From Pseudoalteromonas phenolica (GTDB taxonomy: Bacteria > Pseudomonadota > Gammaproteobacteria > Enterobacterales > Alteromonadaceae): a stretch of 64,000 nucleotides of DNA. The DNA lies in contig NZ_PPSW01000012.1 in NCBI RefSeq assembly GCF_005876835.1, forward strand, positions 1-64,000. The letters are read 5' to 3'. This document shows positions 46,170 through 55,408 of the stretch, piece by piece; position 1 is the first letter of the stretch; each line of letters opens with the position of its first letter. The position numbers were made by a program, and so were the translations under genes. The notes below the pieces were generated by a model. That model saw only the letters and a list, made by a program, of their open reading frames with translations, made no database searches and had not been told where the DNA came from.

Positions 46170-47059
46170 TGCAATCCCGGATTGAGCATTTGGATGTTTA
46201 TCGTTTGCCAATCCGTGACTTTCTCATTAATGAAACCTGACTGTTTCAACGCTTTTTCTATTGTGCCATTTGTTCTCAATATGCCGAGACCTTTATTCAG
46301 TGCATGAAATACGGCGCGACCTTCTGGGTGGCGCTTACTTACTACAAAATGTCTAGAATCAGGCAAAAATACCTTAATATTATTGATCGGTACATATAGC
46401 CGATTTTCAAAGTTTAGCTCTAAACTATCACTGACACTAAAATTAATCAGCATGGCATCAACCACACTAGTCTCTACCATTTCCAACATGGTTTCCCAAG
46501 GGCCAATAAAGCTCACAATGTTTAAGTCGGTATTATGAAGTGCACGCCAGTCTACTTTCCATCTGGGGTTTGCAACGACGGTTAAGTTATCTATCTGAGC
46601 TTTAGCTAAATTGTGGAGATGCACGTTACGCTTAGCAACATATAAACCCGCTTCGTATTCACCAAATTTGACTAAGGGCGTGCTCACATACAATGACCCT
46701 CGATAATTGAGAATGTCTTCATGCCATACGGAGCGCGCCAAAATGAGACTGTCACCAGCAATTAAATCCGAATACTCTAAGATATTAATAGAAGGTTTTG
46801 GGTTAAAAACGATAGGTCTATCAATACCTCCAAGTTTTAACGCTTGTTGCAAAAGGATCATTTCAATGATTTCTATATGTGATCCTTTTGTTGTGGCATG
46901 AAAGTCTCTGATTTCATAAGGTGAGCGACCATTTAAAAAACTTTGATAACGCTGCGTAAAGTTTTCACTTTGCATGATATCTACCACCAAAGGCGTTTGT
47001 GAAAAACACCAATTAGGAAGTAAAAGAAAAAGAGTTAGAACACAAAACCGCATACACAC
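46166..47059 (-). CDS. Periplasmic substrate-binding-like protein (SBP_bac_3 type)
   Basis: The 297-aa protein has a signal peptide (MRFCVLTLFLLLPNWCFS) and a periplasmic binding-protein fold resembling amino-acid-binding proteins, as in many proteins paired with signalling enzymes. No ABC permease or ATPase is nearby, so transport is unlikely. Its stop codon overlaps the start of the GGDEF gene by 4 bp, which points to a sensor pair. The ligand is unknown. Confidence 0.8.
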   Translation of the reverse strand: MCMRFCVLTLFLLLPNWCFSQTPLVVDIMQSENFTQRYQSFLNGRSPYEIRDFHATTKGSHIEIIEMILLQQALKLGGIDRPIVFNPKPSINILEYSDLIAGDSLILARSVWHEDILNYRGSLYVSTPLVKFGEYEAGLYVAKRNVHLHNLAKAQIDNLTVVANPRWKVDWRALHNTDLNIVSFIGPWETMLEMVETSVVDAMLINFSVSDSLELNFENRLYVPINNIKVFLPDSRHFVVSKRHPEGRAVFHALNKGLGILRTNGTIEKALKQSGFINEKVTDWQTINIQMLNPGLQ

Positions 47060-47357
47060 CGCACCACAAAGTAAAGTGCACTACTATGCACTTTTTGTGA
47101 ACATTATATGAGCAAGAGTATTTATAGCAACAAATTTAATGCAAAAGGATTAATTAATCGAACCTTTAAACTACAAAAAATTTACAAAAAGAACAATTTA
47201 AGGCACTAAAATATATTTCGTACAAACTTATTTTTACAACTTCAAAGCACATTAAAGTCAGTACTTCAAAATTAAGAAAATTGATTTTTCATCAGTATTT
47301 TAATCCTTTTGAGATAGATGCTATTATCGGCACAAATAGTCTATCAGTGCTGTAATC

Positions 47358-47855
47358 ATGGAAAAATACGAAGAGCTACTCGTCTCAATCAGAAAAGTCA
47401 TCCGTGCGATTGACTTGCATTCTAAGCAATTAAATAAATCATCGGGTCTAACAGGTCCACAGTTACTTATCATGCAAGAAATTGCGCGAGTTAAAGGTGT
47501 AACGGCGAGTCAGGTTGCCAAACAAATAAACCTCAGTGCAGCAACAGTAACCAACATATTAGATAGACTTGAAAACCGTAACTTGATCCAACGAATTAGA
47601 AGCTCAGAAGACAAACGACGTGTTGGGTTATTTTTATCTGAAGATGGCAAGACAGCATTAATTGATGCTCCCCAGCCTCTACAAGAGCACTTTATTCAAA
47701 AGTTTTGTCAGCTAGAAGAATGGGAACAATCTCTATTGCTTTCGTCTATGCAACGAATTGCTTCTATGATGGATGCAACAGAAATCGATGCAGCACCTGT
47801 GCTTGAAATTGATCCTATGCATCTTAGTAGCCAAAAACAGGCTGAGTCAGAATAA
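47358..47855 (+). CDS. MarR-family transcriptional regulator
   Basis: The 165-aa protein is a winged-helix MarR regulator: ASQVAKQINLSAATVTNILDRLENRNLIQRIRSSEDKRR (about 54-92) covers the recognition helix and the wing. It is expressed toward the acetyltransferase gene, which converges on it. MarR-type proteins sit beside ectoine and other osmolyte genes in several marine bacteria. Here that would fit the adjacent osmoprotectant genes, but the target is not known. Confidence 0.88.
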   Translation: MEKYEELLVSIRKVIRAIDLHSKQLNKSSGLTGPQLLIMQEIARVKGVTASQVAKQINLSAATVTNILDRLENRNLIQRIRSSEDKRRVGLFLSEDGKTALIDAPQPLQEHFIQKFCQLEEWEQSLLLSSMQRIASMMDATEIDAAPVLEIDPMHLSSQKQAESE

Positions 47856-47867
47856 CTCTCTTTATTA

Positions 47868-47898
47868 AGGGCAGTACTTATTTGTATAACTGCCCTTT
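47868..47898 (+). terminator. Hairpin after the marR gene
   Basis: AAGGGCAGT and ACTGCCCTT pair around a 13-base loop and are followed by TT. The long loop makes it a weaker terminator candidate. Confidence 0.6.
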
Positions 47899-47950
47899 TG
47901 ATTATACCACTCACTGTTAATTAAGTGATCTATTTTGAGGACTGATAAAA

Positions 47951-48805
47951 TTACTCTGCCAACTTTTTATACCAAAGGTTCAAAGATTTAAACTCATCTT
48001 CAATTCTGTTGTTATTAGTTAGCCGCCCACCAAACTCATATTTTTGCTGCGAAAATATCTTGTTGATCGGTAATGATGTCGCCAAACATAAGGTATAAAC
48101 GTATTTAATATCTTGCAGTTGTAAAAACTGCTTAACTTTGTTTAAAAGCGCAGATGCTATGCCTTGATTCTGAAATTGTGTCATCACGCCCAGATCGTAC
48201 ATACGCGCATTACTGGTGTCTGTATCTAGCTCAACGCGCAAGCAACCAACAATCACACCCATATAGTCAGCACAGTAATATTGCACACCATTATTCATAC
48301 TCGTCCTAATGAATTCTTCGTTGCTTACAGGAGACGAGTAATTGGTATAAACATGCCCATATAATTTACTTAAAGCACGAATATCGGTGAGATTGCAGCT
48401 TCTGAATTGAACCGGCTCGTTAAACTTTCCCGGGTGCCAAGGGTTAGCTTTTGAAGCTTCAGCAACGATTTCATCGTATTGTTGACTGAATTCACTTTGC
48501 TCACGATTTTTATCTAAAAAATAAGAAATAAATACCGCATCTTCGCTTCCGAAATAACCCGGCACTGTCGCTTCAATCTTATAGCCTTTTTTCAAAAACG
48601 ATACTAGCTGTGAGCCTTTTACTTTTGCGATTATCTTGCCATAACCTTGCGCTAAAGCGACTTGAACTAATGCGTCATGGAAAGTATTTGGGGTTTTTAT
48701 CGTCGAGTCAGTCACATAAATTCTGCTATTTAGCTGACCGTGGCGGATTTGATTAAATTCAACAATTTCATCGCAGTCGTAATAACTACTTGCTACGGCT
48801 GACAT
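47951..48805 (-). CDS. ablB: Putative beta-lysine N-acetyltransferase (AblB-like)
   Basis: I start at the ATG at 48805, which has a GGAGAG ribosome site (284 aa, MSAVASSYY). The C-terminal GNAT domain has the acetyl-CoA loop QFQNQGIASALL. The N-terminal half matches my memory of the AblB family, which acetylates beta-lysine to the osmolyte N-epsilon-acetyl-beta-lysine. The partner lysine 2,3-aminomutase (AblA) is not in this window, so the substrate is uncertain. Its closeness to the betaine genes supports an osmolyte role. Confidence 0.65.
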   Translation of the reverse strand: MSAVASSYYDCDEIVEFNQIRHGQLNSRIYVTDSTIKTPNTFHDALVQVALAQGYGKIIAKVKGSQLVSFLKKGYKIEATVPGYFGSEDAVFISYFLDKNREQSEFSQQYDEIVAEASKANPWHPGKFNEPVQFRSCNLTDIRALSKLYGHVYTNYSSPVSNEEFIRTSMNNGVQYYCADYMGVIVGCLRVELDTDTSNARMYDLGVMTQFQNQGIASALLNKVKQFLQLQDIKYVYTLCLATSLPINKIFSQQKYEFGGRLTNNNRIEDEFKSLNLWYKKLAE

Positions 48806-49392
48806 GATCTCTCCATAAAATAAGTTAATGCGAGAAAACACTTACTAAATACAAATCATTGTCGAAAATAATTTGATTTAAAACTTTAAAACGCACACAC
48901 ACACCCGTACATCCAATTAAGGTTATTTGTTTATATTCAATATTTTATAAATTTAACCAAGGAGGGCATGACGCTACAAAGTGGCTTTCAAATACTTTGT
49001 ATTCGAACTATATTAACAATTATTAGAACTCGAAGCAAATTACAAATCACTAAGAACACAAGCCACAACAGCTATATTTCAGACTATATTTAAAGCAAAC
49101 ACCCAGTAAATTTGAAAATAACACCATAAAAAACGCCCTACCCTCGATTTAAAACACCTTAACCAATGTAAAAACCAGTAAAAACACACAGGAACGAATT
49201 ATTTTAACTGTAAATTTAACTGCTCAAACAAAATTAATTAAAGCCAAATACACAAAACAAAAACGCTAATAGAACATAAGCTTAAAACACATCAACTCAT
49301 AAGCACAAAGAGCAAAAACCAATGCAAGCTTGAAAAATTACTTAGAACTCTATAGGATTTATTTTAATTGAACGGTCAATTAATAAAAAGTT
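48806..49392. other. Long A-rich, G-poor leader region of bet operon
   Basis: These 587 bp contain no ORF of note. From about 49,080 the plus strand is strongly A-rich, moderately C-rich and very poor in G. A run of CA dinucleotides lies near 48893-48903. If transcribed toward betI it would be an unstructured leader of the kind Rho can load on. The betI operator dyad lies at its right end. Confidence 0.4.
49364..49383. promoter_or_regulatory. Putative BetI operator
   Basis: TTAATTGA-ACGG-TCAATTAA is a perfect dyad with 8-bp arms, ending 9 bp before the betI ATG. Its core ATTGAACGGTCAAT resembles BetI sites described in other proteobacteria, so BetI should repress its own operon here until choline is present. 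Confidence 0.85.
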
Positions 49393-49983
49393 ATGCCAAA
49401 AGTAGGAATGGAACCGATACGTCGCCAACAACTTATCAATGCAACGTTAGAATCGGTCGCAGAAGTGGGATTACATGCCACAACCATCAACAGTATTAGC
49501 AAAAGAGCCGGTTTATCGTCTGGGATCATTAGCCACTACTTTGGAGGCAAACAAGGTCTCATCGAGGCGACTGTACGCTTTTTATTAAATAACTTGAAAA
49601 CTAGCTTGATCAGTAAGACTCAGCAACCTTGCTCTGCTGAAGAACGCTTAATGTTCATTGTTGAGGCCAACTTTTCTGTCATTCAACAACAAACCAGTAG
49701 TACAAAAACTTGGTTAAGTTTTTGGGCGCAATCAATGCACGATGAACAATTGCACCGATTGCAAACCGTAAATGCAAAACGCTTATACAGTAACTTAGCA
49801 TTTTCTTTCAAAACATTAATGCCAGAAAACGATGCCAAACGCGCTGCTAAATTAGCGGCTGGTATGATCGATGGCTTATGGCTAAGGGCTGTTTTAAGTA
49901 AGGCCACAGAGCAAGAATTTAAGCAAGCTGAGCAGCTTGCAAAACATTATGTGTCTTCCCTCATTTCATCTTGTGGAGCTTAA
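49393..49983 (+). CDS. betI: TetR-family choline-responsive repressor BetI
   Basis: The 196-aa protein has the TetR helix-turn-helix near the N-terminus ([41 protein letters not shown]). The remainder is typical of BetI, including [16 protein letters not shown]. It represses glycine-betaine synthesis genes in the absence of choline. The dyad directly before its start codon fits autoregulation. betB follows after 2 bp, its ribosome site (GGAG) lying in the last betI codons. Confidence 0.94.
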   Translation: MPKVGMEPIRRQQLINATLESVAEVGLHATTINSISKRAGLSSGIISHYFGGKQGLIEATVRFLLNNLKTSLISKTQQPCSAEERLMFIVEANFSVIQQQTSSTKTWLSFWAQSMHDEQLHRLQTVNAKRLYSNLAFSFKTLMPENDAKRAAKLAAGMIDGLWLRAVLSKATEQEFKQAEQLAKHYVSSLISSCGA

Positions 49984-49985
49984 AA

Positions 49986-51449
49986 ATGACCACACCTGTT
50001 TATCAGAATTTTATCCATGGCCAATTTGTGCCGAACCAGAGCAAAGAAACGTTTGCAGTCAAAAACCCTGCAACTGACGAAGTGATTTATCATGTCGAAG
50101 TTGCAGATGAGTCAATTCAAGAAAAGGCAATTGCCAGTGCTCGCGAAGGCTTTACAGCTTGGTCAGCTATGGCCCCAATCGAAAGAAGCCGAATTCTAAA
50201 CAAAGCCGTTTACTTATTACGTGAGCGTAACGATGAGCTGGCAAAAATCGAAGTATTAGACACAGGTAAACCAATTCAAGAAGCTGATTGTGTCGACATT
50301 CAAACTGGCGCTGACGTGATTGAATACTTTGCAGGTCTTGCACCAACACAAGTCGGTACACAACAACCCGTTGCTAACGACTTCTTCTATACCCGCAAAG
50401 AGCCTTTAGGTATTTGTGCTGGTATCGGCGCATGGAACTACCCGCTACAAATTGCCTGTTGGAAATCAGGTCCCGCTCTTGCTGCTGGCAACGTTTTAAT
50501 CTTTAAGCCATCAGAAGAAACACCGCTAGGCGCCATTAAACTGGCTGAAATCTTCATTGAAGCAGGCATGCCAGCAGGTGTTTTCAACGTCGTGCAAGGT
50601 GCAGCTGAAGTTGGACAATGGCTGACAACACATACAGAGATCGAAAAAGTATCGTTCACTGGCGAAGTTGGTACAGGTAAAAAAGTCATGCAAAGCGCAG
50701 CTTCGAACTTAAAAGATGTGACCATGGAACTTGGCGGTAAATCACCTTTAATCGTGTTTGATGACGCCGATATCACAGAAGCTGTGAGTGCGGCCATGTT
50801 AGGTAATTTTTATACGCAGGGTGAGATCTGTACAAATTGCACTCGTGTGTATGTACACAAGTCAGTTTATACGCAATTTATTAACCAGCTTAAAGCGCGC
50901 ACTGAAGCAAATATTATCGCAGGAGATCCCCTTGATCCTAATGTTAATCTGGGCGCGCTTATTTCTAAAAAGCATCAAGACTTGGTGCTAGGTTACATCG
51001 AAAAAGGTAAAGCAGAAGGTGCCACTTTACTAACTGGTGGTCATGCCTTATCACCTGAATCAGCCCCGAACGGTTACTTTGTTGCCCCGACAATTTTTAC
51101 AGACTGCACTGAAGACATGACCATTGTCAAAGAAGAGATCTTTGGCCCAGTAATGAGCGTGTTAGTTTTCGAAGATGAAGCTGATGTAATTGCAAGAGCT
51201 AACAATACAGAGCTAGGCTTAGGCGCCGGTGTATTTAGTCAAAATATTCAACGCGCGCACCGTGTTATCCACCAGCTAAAGGCCGGTATTTGTTGGATAA
51301 ATAGCTATGGAAACTCCCCTGCCGAAATGCCAGTAGGCGGTTACAAACAATCAGGTATTGGTCGCGAAAATGGCATCGAGACTTTAAATAGCTACACACA
51401 AACCAAGTCGGTTTATGTGGGTATGAGTCAAATCGAAAGCCCATTTTAG
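49986..51449 (+). CDS. betB: Betaine aldehyde dehydrogenase
   Basis: BetB oxidises betaine aldehyde to glycine betaine with NAD(P)+. The frame opens earlier, but the ATG at 49986 with GGAG upstream gives the standard 487-aa protein starting MTTPVYQ. The aldehyde dehydrogenase signatures are present: MELGGKSP with the catalytic Glu and GEICTNC with the catalytic C282, plus EEIFGPV near the end. It is the second gene of betIBA. Confidence 0.95.
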   Translation: MTTPVYQNFIHGQFVPNQSKETFAVKNPATDEVIYHVEVADESIQEKAIASAREGFTAWSAMAPIERSRILNKAVYLLRERNDELAKIEVLDTGKPIQEADCVDIQTGADVIEYFAGLAPTQVGTQQPVANDFFYTRKEPLGICAGIGAWNYPLQIACWKSGPALAAGNVLIFKPSEETPLGAIKLAEIFIEAGMPAGVFNVVQGAAEVGQWLTTHTEIEKVSFTGEVGTGKKVMQSAASNLKDVTMELGGKSPLIVFDDADITEAVSAAMLGNFYTQGEICTNCTRVYVHKSVYTQFINQLKARTEANIIAGDPLDPNVNLGALISKKHQDLVLGYIEKGKAEGATLLTGGHALSPESAPNGYFVAPTIFTDCTEDMTIVKEEIFGPVMSVLVFEDEADVIARANNTELGLGAGVFSQNIQRAHRVIHQLKAGICWINSYGNSPAEMPVGGYKQSGIGRENGIETLNSYTQTKSVYVGMSQIESPF

Positions 51450-51458
51450 GAGTCTAAC

Positions 51459-53108
51459 ATGCAGTACGATTACATCATCGTCGGTGCAGGCTCTGCGGGC
51501 TGTGTGCTGGCAAATCGCCTTTCAGCTGACGCGAAAAATAAGGTGCTATTACTAGAAACGGGTGGGTCTGATAAAAGTATTTTTATCAAGATGCCAACGG
51601 CACTGTCGATTCCGATGAATACCGACAAGTATGCATGGCAATTTCATACTGAAGCGGAACCTTATTTAGACAACCGTAAAATGCACTGCCCACGCGGCAA
51701 AGTGCTAGGTGGGTCATCATCAATTAATGGCATGGTGTATGTAAGAGGGCACGCCAAAGACTTTGATGAGTGGCAAGCTCACGGCGCTCAAGGCTGGGAT
51801 TACCAAGCCTGCTTGCCCTATTTCAAAAAAGCTGAGACCTGGTACCAAGGCGAAAACACTTATCGTGGTGGTAGAGGTGAACTGGGCGTCAACAACGGTA
51901 ATGAAATGAAAAACCCGCTTTATAGCACCTTTATTGATGCGGGCGCTCAAGCCGGATACCCGGTGACAAATGATTACAACGGTGAGCAGCAAGAAGGCTT
52001 TGGCCCTATGCATATGACGGTGAAAGGCGGCGTGCGTAGCTCAACCTCTCGCGAGTATTTAGATCCAATAAAACATCGTAATAATTTAACGGTGGTTACA
52101 GGTGCGCTTGTTAGTAAGGTGTGTTTGCTCGATAAAAAAGCCACAGGCGTTGAATACCGAGTGAATGACAAAGTATGCCAAGCTGATGCGAGCAAAGAAG
52201 TTATATTAAGCGCGGGCCCAATAGGCTCTCCTCATATTCTGCAGTTATCTGGTATCGGTGAACGTGAAGTCTTAGAAAACGCAGGTGTAGAAGTAAAGCA
52301 TGAGTTGCCGGGAGTCGGTAAAAACTTACAAGATCACCTTGAGTTTTACTTCCAATACAAGTGTAAAAAGCCAATTACTTTAAACGGTAAACTTGGCTTG
52401 ATTTCAAAGGGCTTGATCGGCACTGAATGGGTGTTGAATAAATCAGGTCTTGGCATTACAAACCACTTTGAATCTTGTGCTTTTATACGCTCAAAAGCCG
52501 GTATTGAATGGCCTGATATTCAATATCACTTTTTGCCAGCGGCGATCCGTTACGATGGTCAGTCTGCATTTGATGGTCATGGTTTCCAAGTGCACGTCGG
52601 GCATAACAAACCTAAGAGCCGAGGGAGTGTGACCATTCAGTCAAGTGACCCGCTGGTGCCGCCGAAAATTCAATTTAATTATTTGCAACACCAAGAAGAC
52701 ATTGAAGGCTTTAGAGCCTGTGTGCGCCTCACTCGAGAGATTATCTCTCAACCAGCCTTTGATGAGTATCGTGATGGCGAAATTCAACCTGGTGAACATA
52801 TTCAAACCGATGAACAGATTGATGAGTTTGTTCGACAAGCCGTTGAGAGTGCCTACCACCCTTCTTGTTCATGCAAGATGGGCGAAGATGAAATGGCTGT
52901 TGTGAACTCACAAACTCAAGTTCACGGTATTCAGGGCCTGCGAGTGGTGGACTCTTCCATTTTTCCAACTATTCCAAATGGCAATTTGAATGCACCGACG
53001 GTTATGGTCGCTGAAAAAGCCGCAGATATGATTTTAGGAAACGCACCATTAGCACCTATGAATGCCAAGGTGCATTTACATGAAGATTGGCGTAACAAAC
53101 AAAGATAA
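51459..53108 (+). CDS. betA: Choline dehydrogenase
   Basis: BetA is a membrane-associated GMC flavoenzyme that oxidises choline to betaine aldehyde. The 549-aa protein starts with the FAD-binding segment [19 protein letters not shown]. It has the GMC signatures [18 protein letters not shown] and [16 protein letters not shown], and the active-site segment [10 protein letters not shown]. It lies 9 bp after betB, behind an AGGAG site. A MITE-like repeat follows directly. Confidence 0.96.
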   Translation: MQYDYIIVGAGSAGCVLANRLSADAKNKVLLLETGGSDKSIFIKMPTALSIPMNTDKYAWQFHTEAEPYLDNRKMHCPRGKVLGGSSSINGMVYVRGHAKDFDEWQAHGAQGWDYQACLPYFKKAETWYQGENTYRGGRGELGVNNGNEMKNPLYSTFIDAGAQAGYPVTNDYNGEQQEGFGPMHMTVKGGVRSSTSREYLDPIKHRNNLTVVTGALVSKVCLLDKKATGVEYRVNDKVCQADASKEVILSAGPIGSPHILQLSGIGEREVLENAGVEVKHELPGVGKNLQDHLEFYFQYKCKKPITLNGKLGLISKGLIGTEWVLNKSGLGITNHFESCAFIRSKAGIEWPDIQYHFLPAAIRYDGQSAFDGHGFQVHVGHNKPKSRGSVTIQSSDPLVPPKIQFNYLQHQEDIEGFRACVRLTREIISQPAFDEYRDGEIQPGEHIQTDEQIDEFVRQAVESAYHPSCSCKMGEDEMAVVNSQTQVHGIQGLRVVDSSIFPTIPNGNLNAPTVMVAEKAADMILGNAPLAPMNAKVHLHEDWRNKQR

Positions 53109-53115
53109 AAAATCA

Positions 53116-53275
53116 TACCAATCCGCTTAACAAAGTAGTCTATTTTGAGGCAAGAAAACCTTGTTGGTAGCAAGGCAAAGATTTCGTTATTTAGTTGTTC
53201 TAAATGAGAAATTTTTAACGCAGCTATCATCAGGTTTAATCCCTGAAAATGATTAAGTGTTATTGTGGATTGGTA
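53116..53275. mobile_element. MITE-like repeat of Alteromonadales type
   Basis: The 160-bp element begins TACCAATCC and ends GGATTGGTA, 9-bp perfect terminal inverted repeats, and has no ORF. The internal text (TATTTTGAGGCAAGAAAACC and the part around 53190) is one I associate with a high-copy intergenic repeat of Pseudoalteromonas and relatives. It lies between betA and the transporter gene. Confidence 0.7.
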
Positions 53276-53281
53276 ACACAC

Positions 53282-53340
53282 AGGTGCACTTAATTGTTGC
53301 ACCTCGCTCTCACGGTGAGCCGTTTAGGTTGAATGAGAGC
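53282..53340 (+). promoter_or_regulatory. Two hairpins in the transporter leader
   Basis: AGGTGCA/TGCACCT (53282-53288 and 53298-53304) and GCTCTCA/TGAGAGC (53306-53312 and 53334-53340) form consecutive stem-loops between the MITE-like repeat and the leader ORF. They may be a weak terminator or processing site separating betIBA from the transporter. Confidence 0.45.
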
Positions 53341-53372
53341 AACGACATATAACAATCATAACGGGAGAAAAT

Positions 53373-53423
53373 ATGAGTTATTTCTACTTATTTTGGGAGG
53401 GTGACAATGACCTTATGGCTTAG
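53373..53423 (+). CDS. Short leader ORF (16 aa) overlapping the transporter start
   Basis: A GGGAGA ribosome site lies a few bases before this ATG. The frame encodes MSYFYLFWEGDNDLMA and stops at 53421-53423, 14 bp beyond the transporter ATG at 53407. The strong site and the overlap suggest translational coupling or a regulatory leader peptide. It is too short to identify by homology. Confidence 0.4.
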   Translation: MSYFYLFWEGDNDLMA

Positions 53424-54624
53424 TGCGGGCATTTTATTTACCCTACTTTCAATTGCTTTCATTATTTACAAATGGGGCAATGTCGAAGTCGTCGGTGTTA
53501 CACCGGTCAAAACTTTTACCTTTATTGCTATTTTGTTTACTTCAGGCCTAGATGTTGGCTTAGTGATGTTTCCACTCACTGAGTTTGCAGGTTATGCAGA
53601 CATAAACGCAAGCCCAGAATATGGCTTCACAAACCCACTTGCTATTGAGTTTGGTTTTTGGGGGTTCTTGATCTGGGGATTCTACTTCCTTACCTGCTTT
53701 TATTTCTGTGTAATTGAGCCTAAAGTCAAGTTCTTCGAGATCCCTCTCGTTAAACTACTTAATAATGTTGTGATCATTGGCACCTGTGCGTTTACAGCAT
53801 ACCTATTACTTTCAAACCTGCCTTGGTATTTACCGAGCATGGGCGATGGCGAGTCAATCATTCCAACTTTCTACCTCATTGTATTTGCAGCTATCGCGTT
53901 TGCAGTTTACTCAAGTACTGACATTAAATATGTGCGCTTTTTAAGTATCACTACCACTTGGGTATTCATTGGCTTAATTGCGTTAATGTGGGCCAACGCC
54001 TTCGTATTTGGCGACAGTGCAATTTCGGGTTACTTCAATAACTTTGCTTTAATCGGCGACTATTTTGCCAACATGCATCAGTTTGTATTGCCGATTAATG
54101 ATTACCATGAGTTTTACTTATTTTGGTGGTTTGCTTGGAGCATTATGATCGGTCAATTTACTTCACGTTTCGTAGGTGGACTAAAGGCCTATCAAGTACT
54201 CGCTGCGATGTTGATATTCCCATCAATTCCAATTGCGGCTTGGTTTGCAGTGCTTTATCACTACCATGAAGCAGGCATTGCCACAGATGGCTTAGTAAAC
54301 TTCGCCATGGTGTTTGTTGGCATTGTATTTGTGATCAACTCTCTCGATTCGCTTGTGCGTTTATATACAGATAATCTAGGGTTCACAGTTCAAAAACTCG
54401 GTAAAGCAAAATACATTGCGCTGAACATCGCCGCGCTGTCTCTGCTAACCCTGCTATTCAAACTCAACTTTTTACAGATCCAATGGGTTGGCGCCATTGT
54501 GATCGGCATTTTCTTCGCCTGTTTTGGTTACATCTTGGTGCAAAAATACAAAGCCGTAGCCAATATTGAAGGCTCTCCAAAAGAAAATGAAATCGACTAT
54601 ACAAAAATAGAAACAGTAAGCTAA
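53407..54624 (+). CDS. Short BCCT-family choline/betaine transporter
   Basis: The ATG at 53407 stands after GGGAGG (the GTG at 53401 is an alternative), giving 405 aa. The family is recognised by ILFTSGLDVGLVMF and WWFAWSIMIGQFTSRFVGG, the latter matching the BCCT signature with Trp and the GxF(T/I)xR pattern. It is much shorter than the usual 500-680 aa. The first membrane helix and the C-terminal extension are missing, leaving about 11 helices. Its place behind betIBA points to choline uptake, although the substrate is not proven. Confidence 0.82.
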   Translation: MTLWLSAGILFTLLSIAFIIYKWGNVEVVGVTPVKTFTFIAILFTSGLDVGLVMFPLTEFAGYADINASPEYGFTNPLAIEFGFWGFLIWGFYFLTCFYFCVIEPKVKFFEIPLVKLLNNVVIIGTCAFTAYLLLSNLPWYLPSMGDGESIIPTFYLIVFAAIAFAVYSSTDIKYVRFLSITTTWVFIGLIALMWANAFVFGDSAISGYFNNFALIGDYFANMHQFVLPINDYHEFYLFWWFAWSIMIGQFTSRFVGGLKAYQVLAAMLIFPSIPIAAWFAVLYHYHEAGIATDGLVNFAMVFVGIVFVINSLDSLVRLYTDNLGFTVQKLGKAKYIALNIAALSLLTLLFKLNFLQIQWVGAIVIGIFFACFGYILVQKYKAVANIEGSPKENEIDYTKIETVS

Positions 54625-54626
54625 TT

Positions 54627-55325
54627 ATGACAACAATGATCAAAACATCTCTTATTTCTCTAGCGCTATGCTCAAATTTGGCAATGGCAGACTGGAGCAC
54701 AACCGTGACTGGCGCATCAGATTATACTTTCAATGGTGTTAGCCAAACTGATAACGGCCCTGCTATTCAAGCGAGCCTTGACAAAGCATTCGATAATGGC
54801 GTATATGCTGGCTCTTGGGCATCGAATGTGGATTTTGGTACTGACACTAACTTAGAGTGGGATTTCTATGTAGGCCGTTACGCTGAATTAAACAGCCAAT
54901 GGAGCATTGACTATGGTATCGCTTATTACACGTATCATGGTGAAAGCGCATCTAGCGACGGTAACTACCCGGAAGTATACGCCAAGTTCGGTTTTAATAA
55001 TGAGCTAGGTAATACCGAGTTTAACTTCTGGTATAGCTGGGATTACTTTGGAACTGATGCTGGCCATACTATTGCGATGGTGGCACACACCGTTGAACTT
55101 GCGCCGAACCACAATTTAAGAGCCAGCTTTGATATCTCAAACTCATTAGATGGCGATAAATATAGTTGGCAAGCCACTGACAAGTCTTACCATCACTATC
55201 GTTTAGCGTATCAAACAAGCTACGAAGGTTTTAATATTGAGGTGGCAGCTGAAAACACCAACCTAGATTTGGATACAGCTGATGAACGCATCGTACTTTC
55301 TGTAGCAAGGACATTCTCTTTATAA
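54627..55325 (+). CDS. TorF-family putative porin
   Basis: The 232-aa protein has a signal peptide cleaved after AMA (about residue 21). It then has repeating aromatic beta-strands (TGASDYTFNGVSQTDNGPAIQASLD), matching the TorF/gcw_chp family of small outer-membrane beta-barrels. It begins 2 bp after the transporter gene, so it is probably an outer-membrane channel for the same substrate. A strong terminator follows. Confidence 0.88.
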   Translation: MTTMIKTSLISLALCSNLAMADWSTTVTGASDYTFNGVSQTDNGPAIQASLDKAFDNGVYAGSWASNVDFGTDTNLEWDFYVGRYAELNSQWSIDYGIAYYTYHGESASSDGNYPEVYAKFGFNNELGNTEFNFWYSWDYFGTDAGHTIAMVAHTVELAPNHNLRASFDISNSLDGDKYSWQATDKSYHHYRLAYQTSYEGFNIEVAAENTNLDLDTADERIVLSVARTFSL

Positions 55326-55339
55326 GAGAGTTTAAAACT

Positions 55340-55367
55340 AAAAGGGTGACATTATGTCACCCTTTTT
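55340..55367. terminator. Terminator after the porin gene
   Basis: AAAAGGGTGACA and its complement around a TTA loop, with T5, form a strong stem that can end both the bet-transporter-porin transcript and the converging aldo/keto reductase gene. Confidence 0.92.
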
Positions 55368-55408
55368 AACAACCAATAGCACTTATTATTAATTCCTCTT
55401 CTTTCATT

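Noticed and set aside
47929-47942. TCTATTTTGAGG shared with the MITE-like repeat at 53.1 kb
   Set aside because: Only 12 bases match and no terminal repeats flank them, so it is probably chance.
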